A stretch of 30,091 bases of DNA from Oscillospiraceae bacterium (GCA_020025425.1 JAHHSD010000021.1:1-30091), one strand, 5' to 3'; numbered from the stretch's first letter, positions 1-6,629 are shown. A program made the numbers and translations. Notes: generated from the sequence alone by a model not told the origin.

Positions 1-123
1 GGTGCGGTGGGCACTGAGAATGTGGGCCTCAAAGGGGATACCGAACTCCTGGAGCTGGGCACAGGCGGCCTTGACAACCGGCCAATCGGAATCGGAACCC
101 ATGATGACGGCGACTTTTTTCAT
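1..123 (-). CDS. purE: PurE, N5-carboxyaminoimidazole ribonucleotide mutase (5' part only)
   Basis: Only the first 41 codons are present; the gene runs off the left edge of the window. The N-terminus reads MKKVAVIMGSDSDWPVV and the fragment ends LSAHRT. The GSDSD phosphate-binding motif and the SAHR segment are hallmarks of class I PurE. PurE converts N5-carboxyaminoimidazole ribonucleotide to the 4-carboxy isomer in cytosolic de novo purine synthesis. The ATG at 121-123 follows an AAAGGAG ribosome binding site (minus strand, about 132-138) at good spacing. Upstream lie a terminator hairpin (181-220) and a 27-codon ORF with its own promoter, so expression may depend on read-through. A TATAAA at about 152-157 could be a weak local -10 but has no convincing -35. 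The identification is firm although the gene is partial. Confidence 0.93.
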   Translation of the reverse strand, partial: MKKVAVIMGSDSDWPVVKAACAQLQEFGIPFEAHILSAHRT

Positions 124-180
124 AGGAAATGCGCTCCTTTCAGACTAATGCTTTTTTATAGTGTATTCCTGTTCTGGGGG

Positions 181-220
181 AAAAGGAAAATCAGGTCATC
201 CGCACAGACGGATAACCTGA
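181..220 (-). terminator. Intrinsic terminator / candidate attenuator ahead of purE
   Basis: On the minus strand a 12-base stem with one mismatch (arms 209-220 and 191-202, loop CACAGA or its complement) is followed by the pyrimidine tract TTTTCCTTTT at 181-190. It begins 11 bases after the stop codon of the 27-codon leader ORF and lies about 58 bases before the purE start. It would end the leader transcript unless transcription reads through. Confidence 0.75.
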
Positions 221-230
221 CCTATAAAAA

Positions 231-314
231 TTACAGCATGGTTTTAGCCGCAAAAAGGCAGCGCTGATCCAGGCAGCGGCCGAAAATGGGGATACACAGC
301 AGACGCATGGACAT
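231..314 (-). CDS. Short leader ORF (27 aa) upstream of purE
   Basis: A 27-codon ORF starts MSMRLLCIPIFGR and ends FAAKTML. It has three Cys, five Leu and a net basic charge. The ATG at 312-314 is preceded by AAGGAGG with 8 bases between, an ideal ribosome binding site. An overlapping ATG one base after AGGAGG would give a 25-residue frame, but it is too close to be used. A strong promoter lies 32 bases further upstream and a terminator hairpin follows the stop codon. The arrangement of promoter, short peptide, terminator and biosynthetic gene resembles a transcription-attenuation leader. I see no run of codons for one amino acid that would name the signal, so an independent small hydrophobic protein is equally possible. 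I do not recognise the peptide. Confidence 0.55.
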   Translation of the reverse strand: MSMRLLCIPIFGRCLDQRCLFAAKTML

Positions 315-345
315 AGAACATACCTCCTTACGGGATTTCAAAGCC

Positions 346-374
346 ATTCTATCGGATTTTTTTTCCCTTTGCAA
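346..374 (-). promoter_or_regulatory. Sigma-A promoter for the leader ORF and purE
   Basis: On the minus strand the -35 TTGCAA (369-374) and -10 TAGAAT (346-351) are separated by exactly 17 bases. Transcription would start near 339 and run through the short ORF toward purE. The promoter sits in the 133-base gap after the glycosyltransferase stop codon. Confidence 0.75.
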
Positions 375-447
375 TGGGGCAGATTTAATTTTGTAAGCTT
401 GTACAATTCCGGGAAAAATTTGTCGATTCCCCTTGTGGAAGGATTCC

Positions 448-1533
448 TCACAGCAGTCCGGCTGTGGTGAGAATATGCTGTACCTCTTCTCCCCGAATGG
501 ACCAGGCTGCTGCGGCACCGTAGTCCCGGCGGCGGCTGGAGACCCAGCCGCGGTCCTCACTCAGGGCCTGATGACACAGCCGGACCAGCTCAGCGGAGGT
601 CTTGGCCCCGTAGATGACGTCGGGGTAATGCTCCACCTGTTCCGGCCAGAGCATGGAGACGATGGGCTTGCCGGTGGACAGGTACTCATAAAGACGCACG
701 GGGATCACATCGGAATAGGGCTGGCTGTCTCGCAGAAAGTTGAGCAGGATATCGCAGCGGTCCATGTAGTCTGGCACCTCGGGCAGGGTGCAGCGGTCCA
801 CCAGGGCCACGTTGTCCAGCTTCCTCAGGGCGGGGAGCCAGGGGTTGCCCGGCACCTGCTGTCCCAGCAGAAGAAAATTCCAATCGGGGCGCAGGCGGGC
901 CGCGTAGAGGAGGGGGGAGAGGTCCAGATCGGCGTGGATGGTCCCGATCCAGCCCAGTACGGGGCCGGAGAAGGAGCGGGAGCGCCGGGCACACACGGGA
1001 TGTCGGGAGAACAGGGGGAAATGCACCCCGTTGGGCAGCAGGGCAATGTTGGACGAGCAGGGGGCCAGCCGATCCCGCAGACCGGGGGAGGCGGCAAAGA
1101 CGATATCGGCCGTATGGGCCAAAGTGCCCTCCCAGGGGCCGGGCAGCTCGTCCCACACCCGGTCGCAGTCATAGACCAGGCCGCTGTATTCCAGGTGGTC
1201 AAGGAGATGGACATAGGTGGGGCTGGTGACCCAGAGCAGGGGGGCGGTCATACGCTGGCGCTGGGCCTGTTCCCGGATAAACCGGCCCAGCTTCTGCTGC
1301 CCGATCCGGAACAGGGGGGAGAGGCGCTCGTCCCGGATGAGCAGGGGGGGCAGGACAAATTCGGTCACATTGGGACGGACCTTGCGCCCGGCCTCCCTCC
1401 AGCGGCGGTCACGCGGGGAGCTGGCGGGAGAGAAGTATAGTATTTTTGTGTCCCGCAGCCTGGAAATCAGCTGGCGGGTGCGGCCTGGACTGGATTGCCA
1501 GCTCTCGTTTGAGAGACAGATGATCGCCTTCAA
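448..1533 (-). CDS. Glycosyltransferase, family 1-like (GT-B fold)
   Basis: A 361-residue protein with the layout of GT-B glycosyltransferases. The N-terminal half holds segments such as LWVTSPTYVHLL and LVYDCDRVWDEL. The middle contains LLPNGVHFPLF, the usual link into the donor-binding half, followed by VLGWIGTIHADLDL. The C-terminal half carries VIPVRLYEYLSTGKPIVS, the usual nucleotide-sugar region with a conserved acidic residue. It probably transfers a sugar to a cell-envelope or polysaccharide acceptor in the cytosol; donor and acceptor cannot be told. I chose the TTG at 1531-1533 because GGAGG lies 8 bases upstream; the frame is open to an ATG at 1605, but that start lacks a binding site and would overlap the divergent promoter. 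It has no signal peptide and no neighbouring polysaccharide operon. It is divergent from the PAP2 phosphatase gene. Confidence 0.8.
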   Translation of the reverse strand: MKAIICLSNESWQSSPGRTRQLISRLRDTKILYFSPASSPRDRRWREAGRKVRPNVTEFVLPPLLIRDERLSPLFRIGQQKLGRFIREQAQRQRMTAPLLWVTSPTYVHLLDHLEYSGLVYDCDRVWDELPGPWEGTLAHTADIVFAASPGLRDRLAPCSSNIALLPNGVHFPLFSRHPVCARRSRSFSGPVLGWIGTIHADLDLSPLLYAARLRPDWNFLLLGQQVPGNPWLPALRKLDNVALVDRCTLPEVPDYMDRCDILLNFLRDSQPYSDVIPVRLYEYLSTGKPIVSMLWPEQVEHYPDVIYGAKTSAELVRLCHQALSEDRGWVSSRRRDYGAAAAWSIRGEEVQHILTTAGLL

Positions 1534-1572
1534 GGGGAGGTCCTCCAAAGAGATGAAATAAAATGGATGCTT

Positions 1573-1602
1573 GCGTATCCATGGGGAAAGAGTATATAAT
1601 GA
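1573..1602 (+). promoter_or_regulatory. Candidate promoter for the PAP2 phosphatase gene
   Basis: TTGCGT (about 1571-1576) and a perfect TATAAT (about 1595-1600) are separated by 18 bases. The ATG at 1692 lies about 90 bases downstream, so the transcript would have a sizeable leader. The -10 is convincing and the -35 is average. Confidence 0.5.
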
Positions 1603-1691
1603 CACAACAAGCCGGGACGCGGAGCGCCCCGTATTTTAATTATTATAAGCGGCGCCCAGTGGGCGGTCAAGTGTGGAAGGATGGAAAATCT

Positions 1692-2246
1692 ATGCTGGAG
1701 TTATTGCAAGAGATGGACGCAGCTGCCCTGCTGTGGATCCAGGACTGCGTGCGGCAGGCGTTCCTGGACCCGCTGGTGGCCCTGTACACAACTCTGGGCA
1801 ACGCAGGACTGCTGTGGATCGGCCTGAGTGTGCTGATGCTGTGCTTCCGGTCCACCCGGCGGGCGGGCTGCCTGTCCCTGACCGCCATGGTCTTTGGACT
1901 GCTGTGTACCAATGTGGTGCTCAAGCATCTGGTGGCGCGCCCCAGGCCCTGGCTGGATGTGGCCGGCCTGACGGCCCTGGTGGCGGAGCCCGACCCCAAC
2001 TCCTTCCCGTCGGGACACACCTGCGCCGCCTTTGCCTCAGCTATGGTGTGGCTGCGCACCCTGCCAAAACAGTGGATGAAGGTGACCGGTGTGGTCATGG
2101 CGGTGCTCATGGGTCTGTCCAGACTCTACGTGGGGGTCCACTACCCCAGCGATGTGATCGCCGGGGCCCTGGTGGGCAGCGGCTGCGCCTGGTGCGCCCT
2201 GAAGGTGGGGCGCTGGTGGGAGCGCAGACAGGGAAACCGCCTTTGA
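1692..2246 (+). CDS. PAP2-family membrane phosphatase
   Basis: A 184-residue integral membrane protein with all three signatures of the type 2 phosphatidic-acid phosphatase family. These are K-x6-RP in KHLVARPRP, PSGH in SFPSGHTCAAF, and SR-x5-H-x3-D in SRLYVGVHYPSD. Hydrophobic segments lie before, between and after these motifs. Such proteins dephosphorylate lipid phosphates on the outer face of the membrane. In Gram-positive bacteria many recycle undecaprenyl pyrophosphate (BcrC-like) or phosphatidylglycerol phosphate, and the substrate cannot be fixed from sequence. The start at 1692 (MLELLQEMD) follows a GGAAGGA site; an ATG at 1563 in the same frame would add 43 unlikely residues covering the promoter. 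A strong terminator follows the gene. The link to the nearby cell-wall genes is suggestive only. Confidence 0.9.
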   Translation: MLELLQEMDAAALLWIQDCVRQAFLDPLVALYTTLGNAGLLWIGLSVLMLCFRSTRRAGCLSLTAMVFGLLCTNVVLKHLVARPRPWLDVAGLTALVAEPDPNSFPSGHTCAAFASAMVWLRTLPKQWMKVTGVVMAVLMGLSRLYVGVHYPSDVIAGALVGSGCAWCALKVGRWWERRQGNRL

Positions 2247-2300
2247 GCGCAGAAAAAGAGGACCTGAGAAAGGGTACGCCCTATAAGAAAGTTTTCAGAA

Positions 2301-2345
2301 AAACAGCAGGTATTGGAATATTCCAACACCTGCTGTTTGTTTTGC
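2301..2345 (+). terminator. Intrinsic terminator after the PAP2 gene
   Basis: An 11-base perfect outer stem (2301-2311 with 2328-2338) encloses a second palindrome, TTGGAATATTCCAA, across one mismatch. It is followed by TGTTTTG. An A-rich stretch on the left means it may also work weakly on the other strand. Confidence 0.8.
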
Positions 2346-2364
2346 ATACATTCTCCGGGAGGTT

Positions 2365-2420
2365 TCAGGAGAGCGCTCCTGACAATTGCACCGTTTTATG
2401 ACTCCTGGGAGTATAAACGG
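2365..2420. other. Two tandem hairpins of unknown role
   Basis: A perfect 7-base stem with an AGCG loop (2365-2382) is followed 8 bases later by a longer imperfect hairpin (2391-2420). In the second, CCGTTT, AT and ACTCC pair with GGAGT, AT and AAACGG around two single-base bulges. Neither is followed by a T-tract. The 281-base gap between the PAP2 and CPBP genes holds these, the PAP2 terminator and a third hairpin, and no ORF worth calling. Confidence 0.5.
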
Positions 2421-2464
2421 TATGCTCGCAGGGACGATACAGTCACTTTCACCTGAAAACGATC

Positions 2465-2493
2465 CTTATGAATCGGTATTCGGATTTCATAAG
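2465..2493 (-). terminator. Hairpin downstream of the CPBP gene, possible weak terminator
   Basis: CTTATGAATC (2465-2474) pairs with GATTTCATAAG (2483-2493), leaving one bulged base and an 8-base loop. On the minus strand it lies 35 bases after the CPBP stop codon and is followed by GATCGTTTTC, a poor T-tract. It may protect or end the transcript. Confidence 0.45.
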
Positions 2494-2527
2494 TGTTAAG
2501 AAAATCCAAATTTACATAACATTCTGT

Positions 2528-3304
2528 TCAAGGCTTCCTTTCAGGGGAAAATTTCAGAATAATTACGGACAAAAGAATCACAGCAAGCAGCGTGAGGCAG
2601 CAGCTCAAGGTGCTGAACTGAAATACGAAAGTTGCCGACAGACCGTTGATCAGGCAATGGGTCAGAATGCAGGGAAATACACCGTTGGAAATTTTCCGAA
2701 TTGTGCCAAGAGCGTAGCTAAGGGTCAGACACATGATTCCAAACAGAAAATAATTCATAGACGCATTGGTGGTTCCCTGTATAAAAAACAGCGGTGTATG
2801 CCAAACCCACCAGATAATAGCCGTGATCCAGACAGCTGCATGAAAGCCGTATCTTTTTTCGATCTCCGGCTGTAAAAACATTCTCCAGCCGACCTCCTCG
2901 TTGCCGCCTCCAAACAGCATCATGGGTACAATTACAATCAGCATATAGACAGGGGCGCCCAACCGGAACCCATTGATTGTACAGCCGAGAATATAGTAAA
3001 CAGCAACAAAAAGAAATACGCAGGCATATGTAAACAGGCCGTGCTTTACATCAAAGACCTGCTTCAGCCAGTCCGGAAAGTTCCTGACAAGCTGGTGTTT
3101 CCGCATTACCCAATAAGATGCCACCGTAGGGGAAAACCCACCCACTACGAAAAGCACCCGAATCACCGGATGGTTGACCGTCCAGTTCAGTACCTGACTA
3201 AGCACAGCACAGCTGCCCCAGCCAATCAGCATCAGCCCGAAGGTGATTACCAGAAAGCTCCTTACGGGTGATGTTTTTGGATGAATATTCTCTGCAGCCT
3301 TCAT
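2528..3304 (-). CDS. CPBP-family intramembrane metalloprotease (Abi/Rce1-like)
   Basis: A 258-residue multi-pass membrane protein. It carries the CPBP (Abi, PF02517) motifs in order: E136-E137-x3-R141 in NEEVGWRMF, a WWVWHTPLFF segment supplying the second-motif His, and THCLINGL with the third His and Asn. About seven to eight hydrophobic segments span the chain. Family members are glutamate-type intramembrane proteases; in bacteria they serve in bacteriocin self-immunity, peptide processing or stress signalling. No bacteriocin gene is visible here, so the role is open. The ATG at 3302-3304 follows GGAAGGA. Base use differs from its neighbours: 2701-2760 has 24 G/C of 60, against about 43 of 60 in a typical line inside the nearby rsmH (5641-5700). 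This suggests later acquisition. It has its own promoter. Confidence 0.88.
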   Translation of the reverse strand: MKAAENIHPKTSPVRSFLVITFGLMLIGWGSCAVLSQVLNWTVNHPVIRVLFVVGGFSPTVASYWVMRKHQLVRNFPDWLKQVFDVKHGLFTYACVFLFVAVYYILGCTINGFRLGAPVYMLIVIVPMMLFGGGNEEVGWRMFLQPEIEKRYGFHAAVWITAIIWWVWHTPLFFIQGTTNASMNYFLFGIMCLTLSYALGTIRKISNGVFPCILTHCLINGLSATFVFQFSTLSCCLTLLAVILLSVIILKFSPERKP

Positions 3305-3363
3305 ATATTCTTCCTTCCGATCTGTTAAGCTTATTTTGATAAGTCTGACGCTTCATTTTTATT

Positions 3364-3392
3364 ATTGTATCATGCCCTGCTGAATGCGGCAA
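3364..3392 (-). promoter_or_regulatory. Sigma-A promoter for the CPBP protease gene
   Basis: On the minus strand TTGCCG (3387-3392) and TACAAT (3364-3369) are spaced by exactly 17 bases. The start codon lies about 60 bases downstream. Transcription of this gene is therefore probably independent of both neighbours. Confidence 0.65.
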
Positions 3393-3477
3393 CTGTTTTA
3401 GAAGCTATGTGCTTTTCTCTCCGGGAAGCCTTTTCTCGGCAAACGGAAGCGCATTGATCTTTCGCACCTTGCCGGGT

Positions 3478-3514
3478 AAAAAAATCAGGGGCAACCCCTT
3501 TGGATTGCCCCTGA
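3478..3514 (-). terminator. Intrinsic terminator after the uracil-DNA glycosylase gene
   Basis: Read on the minus strand, a perfect 10-base stem (arms 3505-3514 and 3485-3494) is followed by seven T residues (3478-3484). It lies about 64 bases after the glycosylase stop codon. The 3305-3577 gap otherwise holds only the CPBP promoter and no gene that I can see. Confidence 0.85.
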
Positions 3515-3577
3515 GCCATGCGTATTTTGCAATTACTTCCTTATCTGGTATATGCACACTCAGGTCCTCTTTTTATT

Positions 3578-4147
3578 TTAATAGGTGTGCGTGCAGACCT
3601 CACGGATCTTGGCCTGGAGGGATTTCAGATCCTGAAAGGCCTCCGGACGGCGGCGCGGGTCCCGCAGAATGGCGGCGGGATGGAACATGGCCATCATGTG
3701 TACGCCGCTTCGCTCAAACCACTGGCCGTGCTCCTTGGTGATCTTGAAGTCCTCCTTGATGATCCGGGCGGCGGCGATCCGGCCCAGACAGACGATGATC
3801 TTGGGGCGGATGAGGGCCACCTGGTTGCGGAGGTAGCCGATACAGGCGTCCTGCTCCGTGTTCAGCGGGTCCCGGTTTTGGGGAGGCCGGCACTTTACAA
3901 TGTTGGCGATGTAGATGTTGGTTTTGCGGTCCAGGTCGATGATCTCCAGCATGTCGTCCAGCAGCTGCCCGCCCCGGCCCACAAAGGGCTCACCCTGGAG
4001 GTCCTCGTTTTCACCGGGGCCCTCACCGATGAACATGACCTCGGCGCTGCGGGAGCCGGTGCCAAAGACCACATGGGTGCGTGTGTCGGCCAGGGCACAT
4101 TTCTGGCAGGCCAGGCACTGGGCTTCCAAAGTATCCCAATCCAGCAT
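3578..4147 (-). CDS. Uracil-DNA glycosylase, family 4 (iron-sulfur type)
   Basis: This 189-residue protein excises uracil from DNA to begin base-excision repair. The [4Fe-4S] ligands of family 4 are visible: C14 and C17 in the N-terminal CLACQKC segment, then the Cys of VKCRPPQNR and a further Cys 16 residues on in ACIGYL. Motif A is GEGPGENEDLQGEPFVGRGG and motif B is HPAAILR near the C-terminus. I prefer the ATG at 4145-4147 (MLDWDTLEAQ), the usual family start. The frame stays open to an ATG at 4225, but the likely promoter would start transcription within a few bases of that codon. It is a single gene with its own promoter and terminator, lying divergent from mraZ. The stand-alone position says little about regulation. 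Confidence 0.92.
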   Translation of the reverse strand: MLDWDTLEAQCLACQKCALADTRTHVVFGTGSRSAEVMFIGEGPGENEDLQGEPFVGRGGQLLDDMLEIIDLDRKTNIYIANIVKCRPPQNRDPLNTEQDACIGYLRNQVALIRPKIIVCLGRIAAARIIKEDFKITKEHGQWFERSGVHMMAMFHPAAILRDPRRRPEAFQDLKSLQAKIREVCTHTY

Positions 4148-4234
4148 AGCGTCATCCCATCCCTTCAGCCGCCCGATCCGGTCGAATTTGGACCTCGAAA
4201 AATTTTTGAAAGGGCGGACAGTCATTTCGCCGTC

Positions 4235-4263
4235 AGTTTACCATAAAAGACGGAATATTGCAA
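4235..4263 (-). promoter_or_regulatory. Candidate promoter for the uracil-DNA glycosylase gene
   Basis: On the minus strand TTGCAA (4258-4263) and TAAACT (4235-4240) are spaced by 17 bases. The predicted transcription start near 4228 is almost at the upstream ATG (4225). This supports translation from the downstream ATG at 4147 with a leader of about 80 bases. Confidence 0.55.
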
Positions 4264-4469
4264 TTATGGCTGTCCTGCCGGGAAATATGGGCCTCTGGGG
4301 CTGAAAAGCACAAGATGTAGTGAACCTGGATGGAAAAACGGCGCAGATATAGGAAAAAACCAGAGAAATTAGTAGAACGGAGGAGAATCGAACGTATGTT
4401 TATGTCGAAAAACTCGTGATTTTGTGAAAAAACAGAGGTATTTTTCTATGGAAAATTGCGAAAAAAGGC

Positions 4470-4498
4470 TTGATTTTTATGTTAACAGCTTTTATACT
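4470..4498 (+). promoter_or_regulatory. Promoter of the mraZ/dcw operon
   Basis: TTGATT (4470-4475) and TATACT (4493-4498) are separated by 17 bases in an AT-rich stretch that contrasts with the GC-rich genes. Transcription would begin near 4505, immediately before the MraZ-type repeats. The remainder of the non-coding gap (4226-4470) is AT-rich, and I see nothing else in it beyond the glycosylase promoter. Confidence 0.75.
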
Positions 4499-4508
4499 AA
4501 AAATCACA

Positions 4509-4524
4509 GTGGAGCAAAGTGGGG
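4509..4524 (+). promoter_or_regulatory. Candidate MraZ operator repeats
   Basis: Two direct repeats, GTGGAG (4509-4514) and GTGGGG (4519-4524), lie exactly 10 bases apart, one helical turn, right at the predicted transcription start. MraZ proteins are known to bind tandem GTGG-type repeats upstream of their own gene and repress the dcw operon. A related TGGAGG at about 4550 overlaps the mraZ ribosome binding region. Confidence 0.6.
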
Positions 4525-4568
4525 AGGATTCCCTGAAAAGACCACCAGATGGAGGCAGGTGAGGGGAT

Positions 4569-4985
4569 ATGACAGGCACATACGAGCACAGCATCGACTC
4601 GAAAGGCCGTCTGTCCATCCCCGCGAAGCTCCGGGAGGAGCTTGGCCCGGTTTTCTACCTGGCCGTAGGTGTGGATGCCTGCCTGGCGATCTACCCCCAA
4701 TCCACCTGGGACCGCTTCACGGAGAAGTTTGCCTCCCTGCCCATGAGCCAGTCCGCCGCCATGCGGCCCCTGTTCGCCAATGCCGTCCGGTGTGAGCTGG
4801 ACAGCCAGGGGCGGATCGTGATTCCCCAGAAGCTGCGTCGATATGCCAGCCTGGAGAAGGACGTGGTGATCATCGGGGTCAACGACCGGGCTGAGATCTG
4901 GGCGGCAGACGCCTGGAGCGCCCAGGAGGAAGAGGAAATGACGCCCGAGAAGATGCGGGCCTGTCTGGAGGCACTTGGATTCTGA
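4569..4985 (+). CDS. mraZ: MraZ transcriptional regulator of the dcw operon
   Basis: A 138-residue protein (typical MraZ is 140-150) made of two SpoVT-AbrB-like halves. Each half has the family's DxxxR signature, D10-S-K-G-R14 followed by LSIPAKLRE and D78-S-Q-G-R82 followed by IVIPQKLR. MraZ forms ring-shaped oligomers and binds GTGG repeats in its own promoter, acting as an autorepressor of division and cell-wall genes. Such repeats occur at 4509-4524, just upstream. The ATG at 4569 follows a GAGGGG-type site. It is the first gene of the operon and its stop codon is one base before the rsmH start. The C-terminal tail is acidic (EEEEEM). Confidence 0.97.
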   Translation: MTGTYEHSIDSKGRLSIPAKLREELGPVFYLAVGVDACLAIYPQSTWDRFTEKFASLPMSQSAAMRPLFANAVRCELDSQGRIVIPQKLRRYASLEKDVVIIGVNDRAEIWAADAWSAQEEEEMTPEKMRACLEALGF

Positions 4986-4986
4986 T

Positions 4987-5925
4987 ATGAGTGAAGTTTT
5001 TACCCACCGTCCGGTGCTGCTGGACGAGTGTATCGACGCTCTGGCCATCAAGCCGGAGGGGATTTATTTGGATGGCACCCTGGGCCGGGCCGGACACAGC
5101 CGTGAGATCGCGCAAAGGCTGACCACTGGCCGCCTTATCTGCGTGGACCGGGACGACGCCGCCCTGGAGGCCGCCCAGGTGCGGCTCAAGGACTGGATGG
5201 ACCGTGTGACTTTGGTCCACAGCAACTTTTCAGAAGTGGATTCCATCTTGGATGATTTGGGCCTGTCCGGCGCGGATGGGATGCTCTTTGATCTGGGCGT
5301 CTCCTCCCCTCAGCTGGATGACGCCGCACGGGGCTTCTCCTATATGGCTGACGCCCCGCTGGATATGCGCATGGACCGCAGCGAGAGGGCCACGGCCGCC
5401 GATGTGGTCAACACCTGGAGTCAGGACGAGCTGAAGCGGATCCTGTTCCAGTACGGCGAGGAGCGCTATGCCCCGCAGATCGCCGCCGCCATTGTCCGCC
5501 GCCGGGAGGAACGACCCATTGAGACCACCCTGGAGCTGGTGGATATCATCCGGGGGGCTATGCCTGCCCGGGCTTTGAAGGAAAAACAGCATCCGGCCAA
5601 GCGCAGCTTTCAGGCCATCCGCATTGCGGTGAACGATGAGCTGGCCAGTGTGGACCGGATGATCCAGGCCGCTGTCCCCCGGCTGAACCAGGGCGGACGG
5701 CTGGCAGTCATCACCTTCCACTCGCTGGAGGACCGGATCGTCAAGACCGGCCTGGCCGGCTTTGCGAAGGGATGCACCTGCCCCCCGGATTTCCCGGTGT
5801 GTGTGTGCGGGAAAAAGCCGGTGGTCAGACTGGTCAGCAGAAAACCCATCCTGCCGACCGAAGAGGAGATCGAGGAGAACCCCCGCGCGCGCAGCGCCAA
5901 GCTGCGGGTGGCAGAGAAGCTTTAG
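4987..5925 (+). CDS. rsmH: RsmH, 16S rRNA m4C1402 methyltransferase
   Basis: This 312-residue protein methylates the N4 of C1402 in 16S rRNA using S-adenosylmethionine. The N-terminal HRPVLLDECIDAL and YLDGTLGRAGHS segments form the cofactor loop. LFDLGVSSPQLDDAARGFSY, HPAKRSFQAIRIAVN and FHSLEDRIVK are the standard RsmH (MraW) blocks. The ATG at 4987 overlaps the mraZ end region and uses a GGAGG at 4967-4971. A TTG at 4975 would extend it by four residues but lies only three bases from that site. The C-terminal part has a Cys-rich stretch (CTCPPDFPVCVC) seen in many Firmicute homologues. Second gene of the dcw operon. Confidence 0.97.
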   Translation: MSEVFTHRPVLLDECIDALAIKPEGIYLDGTLGRAGHSREIAQRLTTGRLICVDRDDAALEAAQVRLKDWMDRVTLVHSNFSEVDSILDDLGLSGADGMLFDLGVSSPQLDDAARGFSYMADAPLDMRMDRSERATAADVVNTWSQDELKRILFQYGEERYAPQIAAAIVRRREERPIETTLELVDIIRGAMPARALKEKQHPAKRSFQAIRIAVNDELASVDRMIQAAVPRLNQGGRLAVITFHSLEDRIVKTGLAGFAKGCTCPPDFPVCVCGKKPVVRLVSRKPILPTEEEIEENPRARSAKLRVAEKL

Positions 5926-5955
5926 TTTCAGTACGAAAGATTTGGAGTGAATGTT

Positions 5956-6516
5956 ATGGGTCTGCGCAGCCGCAATCAAGTACCCTCATATCGCACATAC
6001 GGAAATGTCGCCTATGCGCCGGCTTATGATGGAGAGGCCCTCCGTGCCCCCGGACAGGGGCAGGTCCTCCAGCCCAAGCCCAGACACCGGGAGGCTGTCC
6101 GGGAGCGTCAGCTGACCCGGACCCAGGTCCGGGTGCGGGAGGCGGGGCAGGTGTCCCCCCTGGCTGTGATCGGATTTTTGGCCGTGGGCGCCCTGGCGGC
6201 TCTGCTTCTGCTGACCTACACCCGGTACACCGTGGTGGCGGACGAGGTCGTCTCCCTGCGCCATGAGCTGGGGACCCTCCAGTCGGAGAACGCGACACTG
6301 TCTGCCGAGTATGAGAAGGTCTTTGATATGGAGCGCATCCAGGCGGCTGTGGGCGAAACGATGGTACGCCCCAACGCCAGCCAGATCGTCTATATCGACC
6401 TGTCTGAGCCTGACAGCGTGGAGCTGTACGCCGAGCACAGCGGCACTCGCGGCGTTGAAGGGGTGCTGCAAGGATTGCGGGATATTTTTTCCAACGTGAT
6501 CGAATATTTCCGCTGA
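5956..6516 (+). CDS. ftsL: FtsL-like cell division protein
   Basis: A 186-residue bitopic membrane protein. A basic, Pro/Arg-rich cytoplasmic tail of about 66 residues is followed by one membrane segment (about 68-88, PLAVIGFLAVGALAALLLL). An extracellular heptad region follows (about 95-120, VVSLRHELGTLQSENATLSA) and then a short C-terminal domain. This is the FtsL/DivIC arrangement, and the position between rsmH and the class B PBP is the usual ftsL place. FtsL bridges FtsQ/DivIB and the septal synthase FtsW-FtsI. Sequence conservation in the family is low, so context carries much of the call. The start at 5956 follows TTGGAGTG at good spacing. The cytoplasmic tail is longer than in E. coli FtsL. 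Confidence 0.88.
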   Translation: MGLRSRNQVPSYRTYGNVAYAPAYDGEALRAPGQGQVLQPKPRHREAVRERQLTRTQVRVREAGQVSPLAVIGFLAVGALAALLLLTYTRYTVVADEVVSLRHELGTLQSENATLSAEYEKVFDMERIQAAVGETMVRPNASQIVYIDLSEPDSVELYAEHSGTRGVEGVLQGLRDIFSNVIEYFR

Positions 6517-6551
6517 TCGGACGCATATCATTTTAACGAAAGAGAACTGAC

Positions 6552-6584
6552 GGGGCGCAAGAAAAGATTCTTTTCTTGCGCCTC
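6552..6584 (+). other. Strong stem-loop between ftsL and the PBP gene
   Basis: A perfect 13-base stem (6554-6566 with 6570-6582) with a 3-base ATT loop extends by two further pairs. There is no T-tract after it (TCTCGATTG follows), so it does not look like an intrinsic terminator. It may set mRNA processing or stability between the upstream and downstream parts of the operon. It lies within the 113-base ftsL-PBP spacer, ahead of the PBP binding site. Confidence 0.6.
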
Positions 6585-6629
6585 TCGATTGCCGGGACAC
6601 AGCCCCCGGCGGAACAGGAGGCATACCCC

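Noticed and set aside
124..345. Guanine/purine riboswitch ahead of purE
   Set aside because: No three-way-junction consensus was found; the sequence is taken up by a short ORF and one simple terminator hairpin.
1563..1691. A longer start for the PAP2 phosphatase at 1563
   Set aside because: The extra 43 codons overlap a promoter with a perfect TATAAT and lack a ribosome binding site, while the ATG at 1692 has one.
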